Positions 1-4,520 of a stretch of 5,169 nt of DNA are shown here, piece after piece. Made by a program: the position numbers and the translations under genes. Source of the stretch: Thermoplasmata archaeon (GTDB taxonomy: Archaea; Thermoplasmatota; Thermoplasmata; Thermoplasmatales; B87-G9); assembly GCA_003649695.1 (NCBI GenBank), contig QMSR01000067.1, positions 1 through 5,169 on the forward strand, read 5' to 3'. The first letter of the stretch is position 1; the number at the start of each line of letters is the position of its first letter. The notes beneath the pieces are model-generated. The model saw nothing but the letters and a program-made list of their open reading frames with translations. It made no database searches and was not told the DNA's origin.

Positions 1-406
1 AGTTCGAGAAGCTCATCACACAGCTGGGGTTTGGGCAGTGGCGTAGGCCGAAGGTGTGTCCGAGCTCGTGGACCACCTCCTTCAGGAGCCTCTCCCTGAG
101 GACCGACGCAGATGCTGACCTCAACCTGTAGACGGAGACGACTGCGGCCGACCCCTCTAGCTCCGCCAGGCCGAATACGAAATTCAGTCCCGAAACTGTG
201 ACGTCCTCCTCCACGACCCCGACCACCTTCGCGCCGGGGATCCTGGGGACCAGGGCCAGGGCCTCCCCAGCCATCCCCCCGCTTCCGGACACCCCGGGAT
301 CCCACTCACCTACCTCGACGGGGAGGCCGAAGATGTTGGAGACCCGTCCCGCTATGCTCTCAACGAGCCGCAGGAGTCTCGGCGTTACAAGAATCAGGAT
401 CTTCAC
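1..406 (-). CDS. amzA: Archaemetzincin-family zinc metallopeptidase (3' end beyond window)
   Basis: Minus-strand frame reading from a GTG at 406-404 to the window edge, giving 135 residues of a protein family that is usually about 180 residues. It begins VKILILVTPRLL and ends in the zinc-binding stretch HELGHTFGLRHC (residues 113-124), followed by NPSC and VMSFSN. That is the archaemetzincin pattern HExxHxxGxxHCx4CxM: His113, His117 and His123 would bind the catalytic zinc, Glu114 is the general base, and Cys124 and Cys129 begin the second, four-cysteine zinc site. The closing CxxC pair lies outside the window. Members are predicted cytoplasmic metalloproteases whose natural archaeal substrate is unknown. 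No ATG lies near the N-terminus; GTG406 is preferred because it gives a beta-strand right at the start, and an in-frame TTG at 415-413 is the alternative. It is divergent from the enolase gene across 42 bases. The family is near certain; the exact start is not. Confidence 0.9.
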   Translation of the reverse strand, partial: MKILILVTPRLLRLVESIAGRVSNIFGLPVEVGEWDPGVSGSGGMAGEALALVPRIPGAKVVGVVEEDVTVSGLNFVFGLAELEGSAAVVSVYRLRSASASVLRERLLKEVVHELGHTFGLRHCPNPSCVMSFSN

Positions 407-419
407 GTCAAACAAACTG

Positions 420-425
420 TTAATA
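420..425 (+). promoter_or_regulatory. Putative TATA box of enolase gene, plus Shine-Dalgarno-like AGGTG
   Basis: TTAATA is centred 26.5 bases before the preferred enolase start ATG449, within an A-rich patch of the 42-base divergent gap, and fits an archaeal TATA box. Because the upstream neighbour points away, the enolase cluster needs a promoter about here. AGGTG at 435-439, nine bases before ATG449, also fits the archaeal anti-Shine-Dalgarno, so the message may be leaderless or carry a very short leader. The leftward archaemetzincin gene has only a weak T-run (complement of 431-435) at the matching distance. Confidence 0.4.
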
Positions 426-448
426 GGCGGAAAAAGGTGGAATGTGGG

Positions 449-1636
449 ATGGAGGACCTTATTGAGGATGCAAAACTCAGACCCATACTCGACAGCCGTG
501 GCAGGATAACCCTGGAGGCCGAGCTATCGTCCTCAGGCATCGTCGCGAGGGCCTCAGCCCCCTCCGGGAAGAGCAGGGGGAGGAGGGAGGTGGTGGCGTT
601 CCCCAAGGGGGGCTGGAGGACCGCTTTGAGGGTCTTCTCCGAAACCGTCAGGGAGGCGATCCTGGGGCACGAGGTCCACGACCAGGAGGGCTTCGACTCC
701 CTGCTGAGGGAAATCGACGGAACCCCTAACTTCGCGAAGATCGGGGGGAGCACGGCCATAGCCCTCTCGATGGCGCTCGCCAAGCTGGGGGCCTCCCTCT
801 CGGAGATGCCCCTGTACAGGTACCTCGGTGGCATCGGACCCAAGGGCCTCCCCAGGCCTGTGGGCAACGTCATCGGCGGCGGGGCCCACACTATAGGGGG
901 CCCGACCATCCAGGAGTTCCTGGTGATACCGGAGGAGGAGAGCTTCCTGGCCTCGGCGATTAGGGCAGCGGAGGTGCACGCGAGGATCCCCGACCTGGTC
1001 AGGGGGAGGAAGGGGCCCATCCACTTAGGCGTGAACGACGAGAGGGCCTGGGCGGCTCCCGTCGACGACCGGGAGGCCCTCTCCATCCTCAGGGAGGTCG
1101 CGGGGGAGATGAAGATAGGCGTGGACGCCGCAGCCTCGCAGTTCTTCGATGGCAAGAGGTACGAATTCATGGGTAAGAGGCTGGACCCCGAGGACTACGT
1201 GGTCGAGCTTGGCTCCCTGGTGGAGGAGTTCGGGGTCTTCTACCTGGAGGACCCTGCGGCCGAGGACGATATAGACTCCTTCCGGGCCATCGTCAGGGCG
1301 CACCCCAGGGTCCTGGTCGTTGGGGACGACCTCTTCACGACGAGCCCCGCCAGGATCAGGGAGCTGGGGCCCGAGGGGGTCGCCAGGGCAGTCCTCATCA
1401 AGCCCAACCAGATAGGGACCGTCACGGACACCCTCTCGGCGGTGGCCGAGGGCAGGAGGTGGGGGATGGAGCCGGTGGTCTCCCACAGGAGCGGAGAGAC
1501 CTGCGAGGAGTTCATAGCGCACCTCGCCGTCGCCGTGGGGGCCAGATTCATCAAGACGGGTGTAGTGGGCGGAGAGAGGACGGCCAAGCTCAACGAGCTC
1601 ATCAGGATCGAGGAGGGGCTCGGTGCTAAGTCTTAA
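449..1636 (+). CDS. eno: Enolase (phosphopyruvate hydratase), divergent archaeal type
   Basis: Converts 2-phosphoglycerate to phosphoenolpyruvate with Mg2+ in glycolysis and gluconeogenesis, in the cytoplasm. The 395 residues carry the capping N-terminal domain (about 1-125) and the TIM barrel. Active-site residues are kept: loop SGKSRG (39-44), His147, QEF (Glu156), Glu198 as the E211-type acid/base residue, metal ligands Asp226 (VDAAAS), Glu267 (YLEDP) and Asp293 (GDDL), Lys318 (IKPNQ) as catalytic base, SHRSGET (346 onward) and Lys369 (FIKTG). Oddities: the usual SGASTG loop is SGKSRG, the ELRDGD stretch is replaced by REVVAFPKGG, and DEGGFAP becomes DERAWAAP. At 395 residues it is slightly shorter than bacterial enolase (about 430). 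ATG449 is chosen over an in-frame GTG at 437 because AGGTG lies at 435-439 and a TATA-like box fits ATG449. It lies 25 bases upstream of the uS2 gene, as in many archaeal clusters. A paralogous enolase-like role cannot be excluded without seeing the rest of the genome. Confidence 0.92.
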   Translation: MEDLIEDAKLRPILDSRGRITLEAELSSSGIVARASAPSGKSRGRREVVAFPKGGWRTALRVFSETVREAILGHEVHDQEGFDSLLREIDGTPNFAKIGGSTAIALSMALAKLGASLSEMPLYRYLGGIGPKGLPRPVGNVIGGGAHTIGGPTIQEFLVIPEEESFLASAIRAAEVHARIPDLVRGRKGPIHLGVNDERAWAAPVDDREALSILREVAGEMKIGVDAAASQFFDGKRYEFMGKRLDPEDYVVELGSLVEEFGVFYLEDPAAEDDIDSFRAIVRAHPRVLVVGDDLFTTSPARIRELGPEGVARAVLIKPNQIGTVTDTLSAVAEGRRWGMEPVVSHRSGETCEEFIAHLAVAVGARFIKTGVVGGERTAKLNELIRIEEGLGAKS

Positions 1637-1638
1637 AA
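1633..1638 (+). promoter_or_regulatory. Putative TATA box of ribosomal protein uS2 gene
   Basis: TTAAAA overlaps the TAA stop codon of the enolase gene and is centred 26.5 bases before ATG1662 of the uS2 gene. This is the spacing expected if transcription starts at the first base of the start codon. The short gap (1637-1661) holds only a weak Shine-Dalgarno candidate (AAGG at 1651-1654). Because the box coincides with a stop codon, part of its A/T content is forced, so this is only a candidate. Confidence 0.35.
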
Positions 1639-1661
1639 GGGGAAGACCCTAAGGCTTGGAA

Positions 1662-2261
1662 ATGGACGAGGACCTGCTTGTCCCCCGGAGGGTCTACGAG
1701 GAGCACCAGGTTCACATCGGGACCAAGGTCAAGACCAAGGACATGCTCAGGTTCGTGGACCACGTGAGGAACGACGGCCTCTACATCATAGACGTCAGGA
1801 AGACCGACGAGAGGATCAGGGTAGCTGGTAAGTTCCTGGCCAGGTTCCCGCCGGACAAGATCCTCGTGGTCTCCCAGAGGATCTACGGACACAGGCCCAT
1901 AGAGATGTTCGCCAAGGTGGTCGGGGCCAAGGCCATCCCGGGTAGGATGATACCGGGAACCCTGACGAACCCCAGCCTTCCGCACTTCATCGAGCCGGAG
2001 GTGATCATCCTCACGGACCCGGCCGTCGACCAGCAGGCCCTGAGGGAGGCCGCGAGGATGAGGATCCCCATCGTGGCCATCGTGGACGTGAACAACAGGC
2101 TCAGCTTCGTCGACCTGGCCATCCCGGCGAACAACAAGGGGAGGAAGTCCCTCGCCCTCATCTACTGGCTCCTGGCCAGGGAGATACTCAAGAACAGGGG
2201 GGACATCAAGGACTACTCGGAATTTACTTATAAGCCGGAGGACTTTGAAACAGTGTTATGA
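1662..2261 (+). CDS. rpsB: 30S ribosomal protein uS2 (S2, eukaryotic SA homologue)
   Basis: Component of the small ribosomal subunit, placed on the back of the 30S between head and body. The 199 residues match the archaeal/eukaryotic family throughout: VHIGTK (17-22), YIIDVRKTDERIR (41-53), ILVVSQRIYG (67-76), IPGTLTNP (97-104), LTDPAVDQQALREA (117-130), VDVNN (141-145), and NNKGRKSLALIYWLLARE (157-174), then a short tail. Length is normal for archaea. ATG1662 is chosen; an in-frame TTG at 1656 would add only Met-Glu and has no better ribosome site. It follows enolase by 25 bases and its stop overlaps the MEMO start in ATGA (2258-2261), so the two are probably translationally coupled. The last codons TTT ACT TAT (residues 188-190) end in T while the rest of the gene favours C endings, which coincides with a possible promoter for the next gene. 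Identification is secure. Confidence 0.98.
   Translation: MDEDLLVPRRVYEEHQVHIGTKVKTKDMLRFVDHVRNDGLYIIDVRKTDERIRVAGKFLARFPPDKILVVSQRIYGHRPIEMFAKVVGAKAIPGRMIPGTLTNPSLPHFIEPEVIILTDPAVDQQALREAARMRIPIVAIVDVNNRLSFVDLAIPANNKGRKSLALIYWLLAREILKNRGDIKDYSEFTYKPEDFETVL
2228..2233 (+). promoter_or_regulatory. Putative internal TATA box for the MEMO gene inside rpsB
   Basis: TTATAA lies inside the end of the uS2 coding region, with AATTTAC just upstream, centred 27.5 bases before ATG2258 of the MEMO gene. The codons that create it (TTT ACT TAT) are atypical for a gene that otherwise prefers TTC, ACC and TAC, which hints at selection on the DNA rather than the protein. It would give a leaderless MEMO transcript independent of the uS2 message. 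Confidence 0.45.
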
Positions 2262-3076
2262 GGAAGCCTGTGGTGGCCGGCACCTTCTACCCGGCCGGCC
2301 CGGAGGAGCTCAGGAGGACGATAGAGGACCTCTTCACCCACCCCCTGGGCCCCGGCTCCCTGCCCAAGGGGCCCTCCGGGGCCAGGAGGGTCCTCGGGGG
2401 CGTGGTCCCCCACGCAGGCTACATCTATTCAGGCCCCGTGGCCGCCCACACCTACAAGGCCATCGCCGAGGACCGCATCCCGGAGACCTTCGTCGTCATA
2501 GGGCCCAACCACACGGGCCTAGGGGCCAGGATCTCCGTCTGCCCGATGGGCTACGACAGCCCCCTCGGCCCGGCGGAGCTGGACGAGGAGCTGGCCAGGG
2601 CCATCGTCGGCGACAGCGCCGTCTTCGACCTTGACGCACACATCTACGAGCACTCCATAGAGGTCCAGATCCCCTTCATCAAGTACCTCTTCCCCCGCGC
2701 CAGGGTGGTCCCGATAGTCATGATGGACCAGAGCCTCAACGCCTCCAGGATCCTGGGGAGGAGGATCAGGGAGGCCGTTGCGGAGGTCGGGAGGGACGCC
2801 GTGATCCTGGCCTCCTCCGACTTCTCCCACTACGTCCCCAGGGAGGCCGCCTACAGCTGGGACGGGAGGGCGATAAAGGCCCTCGAGGGTGGAGACATCG
2901 AGGAGTTCTACAAGCTGACCAGCAGCGGCAGGGTCTCGGCCTGCGGCTATGGTCCTATAATTGCGGCCTACTGCGCGACCGGCGGTAGGGCGAGGCTCCT
3001 CAAGTACGCAACTTCGGGGGAGGTGGAGCCCATGCCCAGGGTAGTCGGATACGCCTCCATAGTCTTCGAGCGCTAA
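2258..3076 (+). CDS. MEMO1 family protein (AmmeMemoRadiSam system protein B)
   Basis: A 272-residue member of the MEMO family, related in fold to class III extradiol dioxygenases. Archaeal members are uncharacterised enzymes, often linked to an AMMECR1-like protein and a radical SAM protein, neither of which is in this window. Visible hallmarks: RKPVVAGTFYPA at the N-terminus, PHAGYIYSG (His52), IGPNHTG (His85), EHSIEVQIPF (131-140), SSDFSHY (Asp188, His191) and ACGYGP (Cys229). His52, His85 and Cys229 correspond to the human MEMO1 metal site (H49, H81, C244), and His191 to H192, so metal binding is likely preserved. Length is typical. The start overlaps the uS2 stop by four bases (ATGA), and a TATA-like box sits 27.5 bases upstream. 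In many archaea a mevalonate kinase gene follows; here a small GTPase gene does instead. The family is certain; the reaction is not known. Confidence 0.95.
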   Translation: MRKPVVAGTFYPAGPEELRRTIEDLFTHPLGPGSLPKGPSGARRVLGGVVPHAGYIYSGPVAAHTYKAIAEDRIPETFVVIGPNHTGLGARISVCPMGYDSPLGPAELDEELARAIVGDSAVFDLDAHIYEHSIEVQIPFIKYLFPRARVVPIVMMDQSLNASRILGRRIREAVAEVGRDAVILASSDFSHYVPREAAYSWDGRAIKALEGGDIEEFYKLTSSGRVSACGYGPIIAAYCATGGRARLLKYATSGEVEPMPRVVGYASIVFER

Positions 3077-3079
3077 TCA

Positions 3080-3088
3080 TTTTTATAG
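3080..3088 (+). promoter_or_regulatory. Putative TATA box for the GTPase-endA pair (possible T-run terminator for MEMO)
   Basis: TTTTTATAG lies three bases past the TAA stop of the MEMO gene and is the clearest A/T island in the cluster. Its TTTATA core (3082-3087, centre 3084.5) predicts a transcript start near 3110-3111. That would exclude ATG3097 and ATG3103 as start codons of the GTPase and leave TTG3118 or ATG3127. The five T residues could also serve as an archaeal oligo-T terminator for upstream genes, and the two roles need not exclude each other. Confidence 0.5.
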
Positions 3089-3126
3089 CCCCGAAAATGG
3101 AGATGGGGGGTCTGCCCTTGCAGGGG

Positions 3127-3597
3127 ATGTTGAAGGTCTGCGTGGTCGGGGACGCCGAGGTCGGCAAGAGCTCCTTGGTGGCCTCCTTCGTGGCCGGGGA
3201 GCCCACCACGACCCCGACCGCCAGGAGCAGGATGTACAAGAAGACCCTGAGGGTCGGGGATAGGGAGCTCCAGCTCCTGATCTGGGACGCCAGCAGCCTG
3301 GACCCCAAGCTGGACGGCATCATCAAGGGATCCAGGGTCGTGTACCTGGTGGTGGACGTCACCAGGTACGAGACCCTCGAGAGCCTGCCGGCCTGGGTCT
3401 CCAAGATCAGGGAGCTGGAGCCCAGGGCGGAGATAGTCGTCGTAGCTAACAAGGCCGACAGGAAGTACGAGGCCCAGTTCTGGGAGGAGGAGCTGAGGGA
3501 GCTGGCCCAGAGGCTCGGATTCAGGTTCGCATTCACCAGCGCCCTGGATCCGGAGGACGGCGGTGTCAGGGAGGCTTTCCTCCTTCCCTTCTCATGA
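3127..3597 (+). CDS. Small Ras/Rab-like GTPase with degenerate G3 motif
   Basis: A stand-alone 156-residue G domain of the Ras superfamily with no clear lipidation motif or membrane segment. G1 is GDAEVGKSS (8-16), the switch I threonine is probably Thr31 (TPTA), G4 is NKAD (108-111) and G5 is TSAL (137-140). G3 is damaged: after the beta strand LQLLIW comes DASSLD (54-59) in place of DTAGQE, so both the DxxG glycine that contacts the gamma phosphate and the Gln61-type catalytic residue are missing. GTP binding looks possible; hydrolysis is probably slow or needs a partner. ATG127-style choice: ATG3127 puts the first strand (LKVCVVG) at the N-terminus, as in Ras and Rab proteins; in-frame ATG3097, ATG3103 and TTG3118 would add up to ten residues. 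Its stop overlaps the EndA start in ATGA (3594-3597). Prokaryotic Ras-like proteins of this kind (Rup-type families) mostly lack known roles, so I assign no process. Confidence 0.85.
   Translation: MLKVCVVGDAEVGKSSLVASFVAGEPTTTPTARSRMYKKTLRVGDRELQLLIWDASSLDPKLDGIIKGSRVVYLVVDVTRYETLESLPAWVSKIRELEPRAEIVVVANKADRKYEAQFWEEELRELAQRLGFRFAFTSALDPEDGGVREAFLLPFS
3568..3585 (+). other. Short hairpin masking a GGGAGG near the endA start
   Basis: GGAGG (3570-3574) and CCTCC (3579-3583) are perfect inverted repeats around a four-base CTTT loop. A G-U and an A-U pair can extend the stem to seven. The left arm is the only strong Shine-Dalgarno-like sequence before the EndA start at 3594, though 19 bases is too far for normal use, and the structure ends nine bases short of the start. 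It lies within the last codons of the GTPase gene. It may arise by chance in GC-rich coding DNA. Confidence 0.25.
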
Positions 3598-4520
3598 GGA
3601 CCCTCGAGCTTGACGAGGGGCTGAGGGGGAGGTGCAGCGGCCACCTGGCCAAGCGCCTCTCCCTGGCCGGGATGGGCAGGCCCGCCGATGGGTTTCTCGA
3701 GCTCCACCCCATAGAGGCACTCTTGGTCCTGGAGAGGGGGACGGCCGTGGGCAGGCTGGGCGGCCGCGCGATAACCTTCGAGGAGGCCCTCTCCAGGCTC
3801 GCATCCTCCGACCCCAGGGCCTTCGACCTGTACCTCGCGTACAGGGACCTCAGGATGATGGGGCTCAAGCCCAGGCCCGGGGACGGGCACCTGATCTTGG
3901 GCGGCGCCCGGATGGACGTCCTGAGGCCTGAGGACCCTCTTCCAGTTCGCGAGCTCGAGGAGGTCCGGGAGACCGAGATCCGCTTTTTGGCAGTGCCGGA
4001 CAGGGAGGGCGACGTGACCTACTACGAGCTGCGGGGCGTCGGGCACCTGGAGGGCTCATTCCCCCTGCCTAGGGGAGGAATCGTCGTCGAGGCCCTTGGG
4101 GACCGGTACCTGGTCTCCGGTGGTAGGGGGGAGCTGGAGCAGCTCATGTACGGGGTCAGGACCGAGTTCGGGCTCATCCTCTCCCAGGAGGAGTACTCCT
4201 TCCTCCACAAACTGGGACTGGCCAGGGGCCCGAACCCGATCAGGGGGCCCTTCGACGAGATCTACTCCACGCTCAGGATGTGGGGGACGGCCCCCAAGAG
4301 CGGACTCAAGTTCGGGGCCCTTTACCGCGTCTACGCGGGCCCCTCCTCAAGGCACTCGGAGTGGCTGGTCTCCCCGGCGAGTTCCGTGAGCGATATCAGC
4401 ACCCTGGCCGGGCTGGCTAGGGTGGCCCACGCCGTCCGGAAGGTCCTCCTCCTCTGGATCGGGGGGAGGTCCAAGATGGTTTCGGTGCGCTGGACCAAGC
4501 GCCCTACAGCTCCTCCATGA
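3594..4520 (+). CDS. endA: tRNA-splicing endonuclease EndA, two-repeat (alpha2-like) form
   Basis: Cuts introns from precursor tRNAs, and from archaeal pre-rRNA processing intermediates, at bulge-helix-bulge structures. The C-terminal half (about 155-303) is the active unit: FGALYRVY (Tyr247), SSRHSEWLVSP (His254) and RVAHAVRK (Lys283) supply the Tyr-His-Lys catalytic triad, and VSVRWTKR (296-303) is the usual last strand. The N-terminal half (about 1-150) looks like a second, degenerate copy: an N-domain-like segment with LHPIEALLVLERG (37-49), a middle DPRAFDLYLAYRDLR (73-87) and a closing VTYYEL strand, but no RVY/His/Lys triad. At 308 residues with one dead and one live repeat it resembles the homodimeric alpha2 enzymes known from Archaeoglobus and haloarchaea rather than the single-repeat (about 180 residue) subunits common in Crenarchaeota. 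It starts within the GTPase stop (ATGA), and its last codons overlap the convergent aminopeptidase gene by 17 bases. The tail PTAPP after the final strand is encoded there. Confidence 0.94.
   Translation: MRTLELDEGLRGRCSGHLAKRLSLAGMGRPADGFLELHPIEALLVLERGTAVGRLGGRAITFEEALSRLASSDPRAFDLYLAYRDLRMMGLKPRPGDGHLILGGARMDVLRPEDPLPVRELEEVRETEIRFLAVPDREGDVTYYELRGVGHLEGSFPLPRGGIVVEALGDRYLVSGGRGELEQLMYGVRTEFGLILSQEEYSFLHKLGLARGPNPIRGPFDEIYSTLRMWGTAPKSGLKFGALYRVYAGPSSRHSEWLVSPASSVSDISTLAGLARVAHAVRKVLLLWIGGRSKMVSVRWTKRPTAPP

Noticed and set aside
198..509. A 103-codon plus-strand frame at the left, spanning the divergent gap.
   Set aside because: Ser/Thr/Pro-rich text antisense to the archaemetzincin and running into the enolase start; no support as a gene.
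403..1170. A 255-codon open frame antisense to the enolase gene.
   Set aside because: No motif; enolase catalytic residues on the plus strand are intact, so this is a codon-bias shadow.
2245..2634. A second plus-strand frame inside the MEMO gene.
   Set aside because: Arg/Gly/Pro-rich out-of-frame translation of GC-rich DNA; the MEMO frame has all family motifs.
3077..3126. Possible small regulatory RNA or riboswitch in the MEMO-GTPase gap.
   Set aside because: The gap is about 50 bases and holds only a TATA-like island and G-runs; there is no room or pairing for a known RNA element.
3000..4046. A 348-codon open frame on the minus strand across MEMO, the GTPase and EndA.
   Set aside because: It is antisense to three genes with clear family motifs, rich in Pro, Leu, Ser and Arg with no recognisable domain, and is explained by the GC-biased codons of the opposite strand.
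4096..4389. A plus-strand frame inside endA rich in Ser, Gly and Thr.
   Set aside because: Low-complexity out-of-frame translation of the EndA catalytic half.
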